A stretch of DNA of 44,380 nt from Rhizobiaceae bacterium (GTDB lineage: Bacteria > Pseudomonadota > Alphaproteobacteria > Rhizobiales > Rhizobiaceae): contig JAIXTO010000102.1 of the NCBI GenBank assembly GCA_027483885.1, positions 1 through 44,380 of the forward strand. Reading direction: 5' to 3'. How positions within the stretch are numbered: the first letter of the stretch is position 1; each line of letters begins with the position of its first letter. Under the pieces are notes generated by a model. It was not told the DNA's origin. It ran no database searches and worked only from the letters and a program-made list of their open reading frames with translations. Of this stretch, positions 9,781-17,582 are shown piece by piece. The position numbers and the translations under genes were made by a program.

Positions 9781-9940
9781 GAAATGGTCACGGCCTTGAA
9801 CTGGGGCCGGACGCAACAGGAGAAGCTGCCTACAATTTCGGCTTAAGCTGGGTGCAGATCGAGATCGACTTCCCCCACCTCAAATCGAGTGCGGGAAAAG
9901 ACCAACATTCCACAACGAAAACAAAGTCGAATTCGTAAAG

Positions 9941-10025
9941 TGGTGCCCCGTGCCGGAATCGAACCAGCACTCCTCTCGGAACCTGATTTTGAGTCAGGCG
10001 CGTCTACCAATTCCGCCAACGGGGC
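9941..10025 (-). tRNA. tRNA-Leu (anticodon CAA)
   Basis: An 85-nt class II tRNA including the encoded CCA end (9941-9943). The acceptor arms are GCCCCGT and ACGGGGC with discriminator A. The D-loop contains GGTAGACGCG, the anticodon stem is CCTGA/TCAGG around loop CTCAAAA giving anticodon CAA, the variable arm is long as required for Leu, and the T-loop GGTTCGATTCC is canonical. It decodes UUG. Confidence 0.97.
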
Positions 10026-10044
10026 ATCGAAAGTGGTGGCAGGC

Positions 10045-10073
10045 ATCTAGCACAGCCTTGGCGGCCTGCGCAA
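10045..10073 (-). promoter_or_regulatory. Probable promoter of tRNA-Leu
   Basis: On the minus strand, TTGCGC (10068-10073) and CTAGAT (10045-10050) are separated by 17 bp and end 20 nt before the tRNA 5' end. This fits the CTTGAC-N17-CTATAT style of rhizobial housekeeping promoters. Confidence 0.5.
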
Positions 10074-10217
10074 GCGCTGCAACGGCGTCGGGAACATATC
10101 GCGCAAAGTCACGGAAATTTGGCTGCGGCAAGGGGTAGCGGTGCGGTGAGGCGCATTTACAGATGGAAGGCAGCCCTCTAGAGCAGGTCGTTGACCGCTT
10201 CCCCAAGGAGAAACCCC

Positions 10218-10733
10218 ATGCTTTCCGCTGATCGACATCGCTCGCCGCTGATCAAATATTCGCTGGCGCTGGCGCTCGGCATGACGGCAACGGTCGGCAC
10301 CGCGCTCGGTTTCCAGCATATCGGCGGCTATATTCCTTGCGCACTCTGCCTGCTGCAGCGCGAACCTTATTACTGGGCCATTCCGGTGGCGCTCGGGGCG
10401 CTTGCAACAGCTGCCTTCCGCCTGCCGCCGACAGTCACCCGCGGCCTTCTCGGCCTGATCGGCATCATGATGCTGATCGGCGCCGGCATCGGCGTCTATC
10501 ATGCGGGGGTCGAATGGGGCTTCTGGGCGGGGCCTGCCACCTGCTCGACCAGCGCCAACGGGCTGACCACCAATGCCGGCAACCTGCTGTCGGATATCAA
10601 CACCGTGCATGGGCCTTCCTGCACGGAAGCGGCACTGCGCGTACTCGGCCTGTCCTTTGCCGGCTGGAACGTGATGGCAAGCTTGATCCTTGCCGCCATC
10701 GCCTTCAAGGGCGCTTTTACGCGCCGCGCCTAG
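10218..10733 (+). CDS. dsbB: Disulfide bond formation protein B (DsbB family)
   Basis: A 171-residue inner-membrane protein with four predicted helices. It carries both periplasmic cysteine pairs of DsbB: the Cys41-x-x-Cys44 pair near the first periplasmic loop, and Cys109 and Cys135 in the second loop. The family reoxidises the periplasmic thiol oxidase DsbA and passes electrons to quinones. The ATG at 10218 follows a clear AAGGAG site; an upstream in-frame start lacks one. No dsbA is adjacent. It converges on the HNH gene with only 22 bp between the stops. Confidence 0.88.
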   Translation: MLSADRHRSPLIKYSLALALGMTATVGTALGFQHIGGYIPCALCLLQREPYYWAIPVALGALATAAFRLPPTVTRGLLGLIGIMMLIGAGIGVYHAGVEWGFWAGPATCSTSANGLTTNAGNLLSDINTVHGPSCTEAALRVLGLSFAGWNVMASLILAAIAFKGAFTRRA

Positions 10734-10755
10734 GACTTTTTCCCGTCCAAAAAGC

Positions 10756-11313
10756 TTAAGGCTGAAGTTCGGTATCCCAGTAGAGATAGTCCATCCAGCT
10801 TTCGTGCAGATAGTTCGGCGGAAACGGCCGGCCATTGTTGTGCAGGTCCTGCACGGTGGGCTGGTAGGGTTTCTGGGCCGGATGCATGCCCGCCTGCTTG
10901 GGCAATTTGCTGCCCTTGCGCAGATTGCACGGCGAGCAGGCCGCCACGACGTTTTCCCAGGTGGTTTCGCCGCCATGGGCACGCGGGATCACGTGATCGA
11001 AGGTCAGATCCTCGTGAGAGCCGCAATACTGGCACTCGAACCGGTCGCGCAAAAACACGTTGAAGCGGGTGAAGGCCGGGTTTCGGGTCGGCTGGATATA
11101 GGTCTTCAGGCTGACGACGCTTGGCAAGCGCATGGAGAAGGTGGGCGAGGAGACCGAGTGATCGTATTCCGCGATGATGTTCACACGGTCAAGGAAGACC
11201 GCCTTGATCGCGTCCTGCCAGGACCAGAGCGACAAGGGGTAATAACTCAGCGGCCGGTAGTCAGCGTTCAAGACGAGCGCCGGCAGGGCCTGCGGGGAGA
11301 CTGCAATCGTCAA
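10756..11313 (-). CDS. HNH endonuclease family protein
   Basis: A 185-residue protein with a zinc-finger HNH nuclease domain at about residues 88-135. The paired cysteines C94-x-x-C97 and C126-x-x-C129 bind zinc; D106-H107, N121 and N130 supply the HNH signature. It belongs to the chromosomal, single-domain HNH group found as a stable core gene in rhizobia rather than in phages. The natural substrate is not known. It starts at TTG (11311-11313), supported by GAGGAG 7 nt upstream and a promoter further up. No linked methylase or immunity gene is present. Confidence 0.88.
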   Translation of the reverse strand: MTIAVSPQALPALVLNADYRPLSYYPLSLWSWQDAIKAVFLDRVNIIAEYDHSVSSPTFSMRLPSVVSLKTYIQPTRNPAFTRFNVFLRDRFECQYCGSHEDLTFDHVIPRAHGGETTWENVVAACSPCNLRKGSKLPKQAGMHPAQKPYQPTVQDLHNNGRPFPPNYLHESWMDYLYWDTELQP

Positions 11314-11349
11314 CGGACGCTCCTCACCGATTCGGCTTATGTCCCTTCT

Positions 11350-11379
11350 ATATTAGGTCTGTTGTTACAGGAATGTGAA
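11350..11379 (-). promoter_or_regulatory. Probable promoter of the HNH gene
   Basis: On the minus strand, TTCACA (11374-11379) and TAATAT (11350-11355) are separated by 18 bp, about 37 nt before the HNH TTG start. The -35 box matches five of six consensus bases. Confidence 0.45.
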
Positions 11380-11413
11380 GCCCCCTTGATGCCGCAGTCG
11401 ACATCGCAGCGAA

Positions 11414-12055
11414 TCATCCAAGCGGCAGCACGTCGCGGCGCATCACGCGGGCGTAATAGGCCCAGAACAGACGGGCGGCCACGGCGCGCCAGGGGCTCCA
11501 GCGTAATGCTTGCGCGGCAACGTCCTGCGCCGTCGGCCGCTGCGGCCAATGGAAGGCATGGCCGACGGCTGCGCGAAGTGCCACATCGCCCGCCGGAAAG
11601 ATATCCCGGCTGCCGAGGCAGAACATCCGATAGACTTCCGCCGTCCAGGGGCCGATGCCGGGAAGCGCCACGAGCCTTGCCTGGATTTCTTCGTCTTCCA
11701 ACCCTGCCAGCGCTTCAAGATCAAGCCGGCCCTCGATCACGGCGCGGGCAAGTGTTTCGAGGGTCTTTGCCTTGGCGCGCGACAGGCCGAAGCCTGCCAC
11801 AACCGCTGGCGCATGGGCGAGATATCCGGCCGCATCAACCGGCCCTTGCGCCTCGATGCGCCGCCAGATGGCAGACGCACTGGCCTTGGAGACCATCTGC
11901 GACACGACGATATGGGCAAGCCCCTGAAAGCCCGGCTCGGCAAGACGCAGCGGCACCGGGCCTGCAGCGTCCACCACATCGCGAAGGCAGGGATCGAGCC
12001 CGCAGAGAGCGACAATCCCCTCTGCAATATCTGCCTCGCTCTTGATCTTCGCCAT
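11414..12055 (-). CDS. DNA-3-methyladenine glycosylase II (AlkA family)
   Basis: A 213-residue base-excision repair glycosylase that removes alkylated bases. The helix-hairpin-helix is visible at residues 131-139 (LPGIGPWTA), followed by the GPD segment with catalytic Asp157 in FPAGD. It lacks the extra N-terminal domain of E. coli AlkA, as is common for short bacterial forms, and has no Fe-S cysteine cluster. The ATG at 12055 has GGAG 9 nt upstream; another ATG at 12061 is possible but too close to that site. It is divergent from gluQRS with about 33 bp between starts, so the two share a very short control region. Confidence 0.9.
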   Translation of the reverse strand: MAKIKSEADIAEGIVALCGLDPCLRDVVDAAGPVPLRLAEPGFQGLAHIVVSQMVSKASASAIWRRIEAQGPVDAAGYLAHAPAVVAGFGLSRAKAKTLETLARAVIEGRLDLEALAGLEDEEIQARLVALPGIGPWTAEVYRMFCLGSRDIFPAGDVALRAAVGHAFHWPQRPTAQDVAAQALRWSPWRAVAARLFWAYYARVMRRDVLPLG

Positions 12056-12088
12056 CGTCATTTTCTCCAAGTCGTCGTAGAAAAGAGC

Positions 12089-12970
12089 ATGCACAGCCCG
12101 TCCCGTCAAAATCCCGTCTTCCGTTTTGCCCCGAGCCCCAACGGCTTCCTCCATCTTGGCCATGCGCTGTCAGTGCTCACCAACGAGCAGATGGCGAAGG
12201 AGGAAGGCGGCCGCCTGCTGCTGCGCATCGAGGATATTGACCAGACCCGCTGCCGGGCGGAATTCGAGGACGAGATTTTTCGCGATCTCGCCTGGCTCGG
12301 TCTTGAGTTCGAAACGCCGGTGCGACGCCAGTCGCAGCATCTGGAAGAGTATCACCTGGCCCTGTCGCGACTTGAAGCACTGGGTCTTGTCTATCCAGCC
12401 TTTCTCACACGCGGCGAAGTGAAGGCAAAACATGCAGCGGCAGAGGCAAAAGGTAAGGCCTGGCCTCACGACCCGGATGGCGCACCGCTCTATCCGCCGG
12501 AGGACCGGCAAAGGCCTGCCACCGAGCGGGCGCATCTCTTGAAAAGCGGACTGCGGCACACGCTGCGCCTCGATATGCAAAAGGCGCTTTCGCTGGTGGC
12601 AAAGCCCCTCACCTTTGAGGAAACAGGCGATGGGGGCAAGGGCACGATGACAGCCGATCCCGCAGCCTGGGGCGATGTGGTTCTGTCACGCTCGGATGCG
12701 CCATCCAGCTATCATCTCTCCGTCGTGGTGGACGATGCAGCGCAAGGGGTCACCCATGTGGTGCGCGGGCTTGATCTCTTTCACGCGACGTCGGTGCATC
12801 GCCTGCTGCAGCATCTGCTCGGCCTGCCGGAGCCGCTTTATCACCATCACCGGCTGGTGCTGGGGCCGGATGGGCGCAAGCTGTCGAAAAGCGAGGGGTC
12901 GACGGGGATTGCGGCGCTGAAGGCCTCCGGCCATTCACCTGCCGATATTCGCGGCCTGCTTGGCTTCTGA
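12089..12970 (+). CDS. gluQRS: Glutamyl-queuosine tRNA(Asp) synthetase
   Basis: A 293-residue paralogue of the glutamyl-tRNA synthetase catalytic core, lacking the anticodon-binding domain. It attaches glutamate to the queuosine base at position 34 of tRNA(Asp). The HIGH-like HLGH motif is at residues 22-25 and KLSKS at about 264-268. The zinc-ligand cysteines of E. coli YadB are missing: the corresponding region reads YPAFLTRGE and the protein has a single cysteine. The 3' end overlaps the convergent YihY gene by 36 bp. A queuosine-precursor transporter lies elsewhere in this window (about 41.4 kb). Confidence 0.93.
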   Translation: MHSPSRQNPVFRFAPSPNGFLHLGHALSVLTNEQMAKEEGGRLLLRIEDIDQTRCRAEFEDEIFRDLAWLGLEFETPVRRQSQHLEEYHLALSRLEALGLVYPAFLTRGEVKAKHAAAEAKGKAWPHDPDGAPLYPPEDRQRPATERAHLLKSGLRHTLRLDMQKALSLVAKPLTFEETGDGGKGTMTADPAAWGDVVLSRSDAPSSYHLSVVVDDAAQGVTHVVRGLDLFHATSVHRLLQHLLGLPEPLYHHHRLVLGPDGRKLSKSEGSTGIAALKASGHSPADIRGLLGF

Positions 12971-13903
12971 GGCAGCCTCGCGTGCCCGTTTGCGCCGCTT
13001 GCCGCCCATCAGCCGCGATTTGGAAAGCGCCGACAGCACGCGGTATTTCATAAGCGCAGCGTTCACTTCGGCGCCCAGCATGAAGATGACGCCGACCATG
13101 TAGAGAAACACCAGCACGATCATGACCGAGGCAAGACCGGCATAGGTCGCGGCGTAATTGGCAAAGGTTGCCAGATAAGAGGCAAAGATCAGCGCAAAGG
13201 CACTCCAGCAGAGGATGGTGAGCACGATACCCGGCAGGATGTCGATGAGGCGCCGCGAGCCGGCCGGCAGCCATTTGTGGCAGACGATCAGGCCCAGCAC
13301 GAGCACGATGACGGTGCCGATAACGCCATAACTTGAGATATTGGCCAGTTCGTCCCGCAGCCACGGCATGTGCGATCCGGCAAAGCGCACCGCAATCGGC
13401 AGCGCCACGAGCACGATGCTGATTGCGGCAAAGATCACCACCGCGACGATCACATACCCGAGGCTTGCAAGGCGGGTCACATACCAGGGACGGTTTTCCG
13501 GCACGGGATAGGCACGGTTCAAAGAAATGCGCAGTGCCTCGACGCCGTTGGAGGCAAAATAGGCCGCAGCCAGCACGGAAATCGTCAGCAGGCCACCGCG
13601 CGGGATTTCGAGCACCCGGCGGATTTCAGCGGCCAGCGGCTCGGCGATTGCCGTCGGCCACGTGTCAAACAGCAGATGCACCGCCGTTTCGGAAAAGCTG
13701 CTGGCGCCGAGGAAACCGGCGAGTGCGGTGCCGAAAATCAGGAACGGAAACAGCGCCAGAAGCCCCGACAGCGCGACATGGCTTGCCAGCGCCCAGCCAT
13801 CGTCATCGTTGAAATGACCATAGGCGTCGAAGAAGACCTTGTAGAAAAACTGATACCATCGAAGTTTCGGCGGTTCTTCGGCCAATGCGATCTCCGTTGT
13901 CAC
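12935..13903 (-). CDS. YihY/virulence factor BrkB family inner-membrane protein
   Basis: A 322-residue membrane protein with about six predicted helices and a basic cytoplasmic C-terminal tail (KSRLMGGKRRKRAR). The conserved family features are visible: D-D-G-W-A-L-A-S-H near the N-terminus, the SNGVEALRISLNRAY segment, and FMLGAEVNAAL near the end. The family was once called ribonuclease BN by mistake; its true function is unknown, with links to lipid or envelope biology. Its last 36 bp overlap the 3' end of gluQRS on the opposite strand. Confidence 0.9.
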   Translation of the reverse strand: MTTEIALAEEPPKLRWYQFFYKVFFDAYGHFNDDDGWALASHVALSGLLALFPFLIFGTALAGFLGASSFSETAVHLLFDTWPTAIAEPLAAEIRRVLEIPRGGLLTISVLAAAYFASNGVEALRISLNRAYPVPENRPWYVTRLASLGYVIVAVVIFAAISIVLVALPIAVRFAGSHMPWLRDELANISSYGVIGTVIVLVLGLIVCHKWLPAGSRRLIDILPGIVLTILCWSAFALIFASYLATFANYAATYAGLASVMIVLVFLYMVGVIFMLGAEVNAALMKYRVLSALSKSRLMGGKRRKRAREAASEAKQAANIGR

Positions 13904-13965
13904 GTCCGCTCAAATATGGGAAACGCAAAGGCATTGTACAGGGAGAGAGCCTGTCGGGAGGAATA

Positions 13966-14799
13966 ATGTCGCAAGCGCGCACCATTATCGTCACTGGATG
14001 TTCATCCGGGATTGGCGCCCATTGCGCGCGCGCCTTGAAAGCCCATGGCTGGCGGGTGTTTGCAACCGTGCGCAAGCCGCAGGATCTTCACGCCCTTGAA
14101 GCGGATGGCATCGAGGCCTTCCTGATGGATTATACCAAGCAGGAGACGATCGATGCGCTGGTGGCCGATGTCATAAAGCGCACCGGCGGGCGGCTGGACG
14201 CGCTGTTCAACAACGGCGCCTATGGACAGCCGGGCGCGGTGGAGGATCTGAGCACCGATGTGCTGCGCCTGCAGTTTGAGACCAATGTCTTCGGCTGGCA
14301 CGAATTGACGCGGCAGGTCATTCCGCTGATGCGGGCTGAGGGCCACGGCCGCATCGTGCAATGCTCGTCCATTCTCGGCCTCGTGCCCTATCGTTATCGC
14401 GGCGCCTACAATGCGTCCAAGCACGCCATCGAAGGGCTGAACGTGACGCTGCGCATGGAACTCGATGGCTCCGGAATCTTCGTGAGCCTCATCGAGCCCG
14501 GCCCGATTGCCTCTCAATTTACTGCCAATGCGCTGGCCGCCGTGCGCGAACATATCGACATTGAAAACTCCGCCCATGCCGCCGAATATACCCGGCAGCT
14601 TGCGCGCCTCGATGGCAGCGGACCGGTAAACCGAAACAAATTGGGGCCCGAGGCGGTTTATACGGTTCTGCATCACGCCTTGACCGCCAAGCGCCCGCGT
14701 CCGCATTATCTCGTGACCAAACCGGCAAAACAGGGCGCGTTGTTAAAACGCCTGTTGCCCGCCGATCTGCTTTACCGGCTGCTGCGTAAGCTGGACTGA
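13966..14799 (+). CDS. Short-chain dehydrogenase/reductase (SDR family)
   Basis: A 277-residue classical SDR. The Rossmann dinucleotide motif TGCSSGIG lies at residues 10-17 and the catalytic Tyr148-x-x-x-Lys152 in YNASK. The NNGAYG segment corresponds to the family NNAG motif. The C-terminus is longer and more basic than in small SDRs, similar to retinol-dehydrogenase-like or lipid-linked members. The substrate cannot be told from sequence. The ATG at 13966 has GGGAGG 6-7 nt upstream. It is divergent from the YihY gene and followed by a small membrane protein after 30 bp. Confidence 0.9.
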   Translation: MSQARTIIVTGCSSGIGAHCARALKAHGWRVFATVRKPQDLHALEADGIEAFLMDYTKQETIDALVADVIKRTGGRLDALFNNGAYGQPGAVEDLSTDVLRLQFETNVFGWHELTRQVIPLMRAEGHGRIVQCSSILGLVPYRYRGAYNASKHAIEGLNVTLRMELDGSGIFVSLIEPGPIASQFTANALAAVREHIDIENSAHAAEYTRQLARLDGSGPVNRNKLGPEAVYTVLHHALTAKRPRPHYLVTKPAKQGALLKRLLPADLLYRLLRKLD

Positions 14800-14829
14800 C
14801 ACCTCCTTTTAAGAAAAGGCATTCATTCC

Positions 14830-15027
14830 ATGTCCAGTTTCACCACCATACTGGCCCTCGTCGTGATGGGGCTTGTGGTTCTGGTTCTGATCCGCGGGCT
14901 CTTCAACATGCTGAAGGGCACGGACGGCAACAAATCCAACAAGCTGATGCAGTTGCGCGTGCTGCTACAGGCGATCGCCATCGGCCTCATCATGCTCACA
15001 CTTTGGCTCACCGGCGGAGGGCGCTGA
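14830..15027 (+). CDS. Twin-transmembrane small protein, HIG1-like
   Basis: A 65-residue protein made of two membrane helices (about residues 6-28 and 44-61) around a short polar, positively charged loop. The stretch NKLMQLRVLLQAIAI resembles the Q-x-x-x-x-R-V-x-x-Q core of the HIG1 (hypoxia-induced) domain, whose mitochondrial members help assemble respiratory supercomplexes. Its bacterial role is not established. It lies 30 bp after the SDR gene and 5 bp before the cobalamin adenosyltransferase gene, so it is probably co-transcribed with the latter. Confidence 0.8.
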   Translation: MSSFTTILALVVMGLVVLVLIRGLFNMLKGTDGNKSNKLMQLRVLLQAIAIGLIMLTLWLTGGGR

Positions 15028-15032
15028 ATATC

Positions 15033-15611
15033 ATGGTCAAGCTCAACAAGATCTACACCCGCACCGGCGATGACGGCACAACCGCGCTGGTGACGGGACC
15101 ACGGCGCCTGAAGCACGACCTGCGTGTCGATTGTTACGGCACGATCGACGAAACCAATTCCGTCATCGGTGTCGCCCGCCTCCATACGCACGGGATGAGC
15201 CTGCTGGACGGCATGTTGTTTCGCATCCAGAACGATCTTTTCGATCTTGGCGCCGACCTTGCGACGCCCGATACCGGCGAAAAGGTGGAATGGGAACCGC
15301 TGCGCATCGTTCAGTCGCAGGTGGACCGGCTGGAAGCCGAGATCGATACGCTGAATGCAGAACTTGATCCCCTCACCTCGTTCGTCCTGCCGGGCGGATC
15401 GCCGGCGGCAGCGCATCTGCATGTGGCCCGCACGGTGTCGCGCCGCGCCGAACGGCTGATGGTCGATCTGTCGAAGATGGAGGGCGAAGTGGTCGGCGCT
15501 CCCGCGCTCAAATATGTGAACCGCCTGTCGGATTTTCTGTTCGTTGCCGCCCGCCACGCCAATGACGGCGGCAGAGCCGATATTTTGTGGGTGCCCGGCA
15601 AGAACCGTTAG
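15033..15611 (+). CDS. Cob(I)yrinic acid a,c-diamide adenosyltransferase, PduO type
   Basis: A 192-residue ATP:corrinoid adenosyltransferase that makes adenosylcobalamin. The N-terminal ATP-binding segment KIYTRTGDDGTT is intact, as are the IDETNS segment, the V-S-R-R-A-E-R-L helix and the C-terminal VNRLSDFLF motif of PduO-type trimers. The ATG at 15033 follows GGAGG (15016-15020). It stands just upstream of etfBA but is separated from it by 174 bp holding a probable promoter. The window also holds cobT, so cobalamin synthesis is expected. Confidence 0.93.
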   Translation: MVKLNKIYTRTGDDGTTALVTGPRRLKHDLRVDCYGTIDETNSVIGVARLHTHGMSLLDGMLFRIQNDLFDLGADLATPDTGEKVEWEPLRIVQSQVDRLEAEIDTLNAELDPLTSFVLPGGSPAAAHLHVARTVSRRAERLMVDLSKMEGEVVGAPALKYVNRLSDFLFVAARHANDGGRADILWVPGKNR

Positions 15612-15666
15612 GTGTCGGGCCAAACGTGTGCCCGCCGGGAATGGGGACATGATCAAAAGGCACAAT

Positions 15667-15718
15667 GCGACATGGGAAAAGGTTTTGTATTCGGCCTAAA
15701 AATGCGTATCCATGTCGC
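15667..15718. promoter_or_regulatory. 9-bp inverted repeat, candidate operator upstream of etfBA
   Basis: GCGACATGG (15667-15675) and CCATGTCGC (15710-15718) are perfect inverted copies, 43 bp centre to centre, about four helical turns. The AT-richer DNA between them has a TTTTGT and a TAAAAAT element that could belong to a promoter. The downstream arm ends 67 bp before the etfB start. A bound, looping regulator is inference. Confidence 0.4.
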
Positions 15719-15785
15719 CCATTGACAATCAGCGGTGCGGGAGAAGCCGCATGTTCCCAATTGGTTCGATCTGAGGAAGGACGTC

Positions 15786-16535
15786 ATGAAAATCCTGGTG
15801 CCTGTTAAGCGGGTGGTTGATTACAACGTGAAGATCCGCGTCAAGGCGGATTGCTCTGGCGTGGAACTCGGCAAAGTAAAAATGTGGTGGAACCCGTTCG
15901 ACGAAATTTCCGTGGAAGAGGCGCTTCGGCTGAAGGAAGCCGGCAAGGCGGACGAGATCGTGATCGTCTCCATCGGCCCGGCGAAAGCCGAGGAAACGAT
16001 CCGCACCGCGCTTGCCATGGGCGCCGACCGCGGCATCCTCATCGAAACGGACGAGGCCATCGAGCCGCTGGCCGTTGCAAAGCTTCTGAAGGGCGTTGTC
16101 GAGGCGGAAGCCCCCGGCCTCGTCATTCTCGGCAAGCAGGCCATTGACGACGATTCAAACCAGACCGGCCAGATGCTGGCAGCGCTCCTCGGCTGGGGCC
16201 AGGCCACATTTGCCTCCAAGGTGGAGATCGGCGAAGGTTCGGCCAAGGTGACCCGCGAAGTCGACGGCGGTTTGCAGACCATCGAGGTCAAGCTTCCGGC
16301 GATCGTCACGACGGACCTTCGCCTCAACGAACCGCGTTATGCGTCGCTGCCGAACATCATGAAGGCCAAGAAGAAGCCGCTCGACAAGAAGTCGCCGGCC
16401 GATTTCGGCGTCGACATGACGCCGCGCCTCAAGGTGATCAAGACCGAGGAGCCGGGTGGCCGCAAGGCCGGCATCAAGGTCGCATCCGTGGCCGAGCTGG
16501 TCGAAAAGCTGAAAACCGAAGCCGGCGTGCTGTAA
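15786..16535 (+). CDS. etfB: Electron transfer flavoprotein subunit beta
   Basis: A 249-residue ETF beta subunit. It starts with the family hallmark [18 protein letters not shown] and contains the VEEALRLKE and [15 protein letters not shown] segments, which bind AMP and contact dehydrogenases. The C-terminal K-A-K-K-K-P-L region is the recognition loop. With EtfA it accepts electrons from acyl-CoA and other dehydrogenases and passes them to ETF:quinone oxidoreductase. The start has GAGGAAGGA just upstream. etfA follows after 24 bp in the same operon. Confidence 0.97.
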   Translation: MKILVPVKRVVDYNVKIRVKADCSGVELGKVKMWWNPFDEISVEEALRLKEAGKADEIVIVSIGPAKAEETIRTALAMGADRGILIETDEAIEPLAVAKLLKGVVEAEAPGLVILGKQAIDDDSNQTGQMLAALLGWGQATFASKVEIGEGSAKVTREVDGGLQTIEVKLPAIVTTDLRLNEPRYASLPNIMKAKKKPLDKKSPADFGVDMTPRLKVIKTEEPGGRKAGIKVASVAELVEKLKTEAGVL

Positions 16536-16559
16536 CCGGACGACAGGGAGATAACGACA

Positions 16560-17489
16560 ATGGCTATTCTTCTTCTCGCAGAACATGACGGCGCTGCCGT
16601 TTCCGACCAAACCGCCAAGGCCGTGACGGCCGCCGTCCAGATCGGCGGCGAAATTCATGTGCTGGTCGCAGGCGCCGGCGTTCAGGGTGCTGCAGAGGCC
16701 GCAGCCAAGCTCTCGGGCGTCGCCAAGGTTCTCGTGGCCGACGATGCGGGCCTTGCCAATGGGCTTGCCGAACCGCTGGCCGATCTCATCGTGCAGCTAT
16801 CGGGCGGCTATGACGTTATTCTTGCTGCGGCCACCGCATCGGCGAAAAACGTCATGCCGCGCGTGGCAGCCCTTCTCGATGTGATGCAGGTGTCTGAGAT
16901 CATCGAGGTTATCTCGGCTGATACCTATAAGCGTCCGATCTATGCCGGCAACGCCCTGCAGACGGTACAGTCCACCGACGCCAAGAAGGTGATCACCGTG
17001 CGCACGGCATCCTTTGCCGCCGTCGAGGCCACCGGTTCCGCCGCCATCGAAACCGTGGCTGCTGCTGCCAATCCGGGCCTTTCCAGCTTCGTTGGTGATG
17101 CTCTGTCCTCGTCGGACCGACCGGAACTGACCTCGGCCAAGATCATCGTGTCCGGTGGGCGCGCACTCGGTTCCTCGGAAAAGTTCAAGGAAGTCATCCT
17201 GCCGCTCGCCGACAAACTCGGCGCTGCCGTTGGCGCCTCGCGCGCTGCAGTGGATGCCGGTTATGCCCCGAACGACTGGCAGGTTGGCCAGACCGGCAAG
17301 GTGGTCGCCCCTGACCTTTACATCGCCTGCGGCATTTCCGGTGCCATCCAGCATCTCGCCGGCATGAAGGATTCGAAGGTCATCGTCGCCATCAACAAGG
17401 ACGAGGAAGCGCCGATCTTCCAGGTCGCCGATTACGGCCTCGTCGGCGATCTCTTCGAAATCCTGCCGGCGCTCGAAAAGGCGCTCTGA
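16560..17489 (+). CDS. etfA: Electron transfer flavoprotein subunit alpha
   Basis: A 309-residue ETF alpha subunit. The C-terminal FAD-binding domain is intact: [39 protein letters not shown], and the [10 protein letters not shown] segment. It holds the FAD of the EtfAB heterodimer. The ATG follows a GGGAG site 11 nt upstream and lies 24 bp after etfB. A strong bidirectional terminator follows. 3-hydroxybutyryl-CoA dehydrogenase, encoded about 2.9 kb downstream, fits a shared role in acyl-CoA or polyhydroxybutyrate metabolism. Confidence 0.97.
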   Translation: MAILLLAEHDGAAVSDQTAKAVTAAVQIGGEIHVLVAGAGVQGAAEAAAKLSGVAKVLVADDAGLANGLAEPLADLIVQLSGGYDVILAAATASAKNVMPRVAALLDVMQVSEIIEVISADTYKRPIYAGNALQTVQSTDAKKVITVRTASFAAVEATGSAAIETVAAAANPGLSSFVGDALSSSDRPELTSAKIIVSGGRALGSSEKFKEVILPLADKLGAAVGASRAAVDAGYAPNDWQVGQTGKVVAPDLYIACGISGAIQHLAGMKDSKVIVAINKDEEAPIFQVADYGLVGDLFEILPALEKAL

Positions 17490-17510
17490 GCCTCAAGAAT
17501 CCTGCACAAG

Positions 17511-17546
17511 AAAAGGCCGCGCTTCGATTGGAGCGCGGCCTTTTTC
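17511..17546. terminator. Bidirectional terminator between etfA and the chemoreceptor gene
   Basis: A 13-bp perfect stem (17511-17523 with 17532-17544) with an 8-nt loop, flanked by AAAA on one side and TTTTT on the other. It can terminate etfBA on the plus strand and the convergent chemoreceptor on the minus strand. Confidence 0.85.
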
Positions 17547-17582
17547 ATGGGCGTCTTTCAAGGAGCGGTGCGGTGAAGCCGC

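Noticed and set aside
10733..10756. CTTTTT/AAAAAG inverted repeat between dsbB and the HNH gene as a terminator
   Set aside because: The stem is only 6 A-T pairs and competes with a GGAC/GTCC pairing; too weak to call.
10047..10982. 311-codon open frame across dsbB and the HNH gene on the minus strand
   Set aside because: It overlaps two recognised genes in other frames and has no family signature.
15722..15750. TTGACA at 15722 as the -35 of an etfB promoter
   Set aside because: No acceptable -10 box at 16-19 bp spacing.
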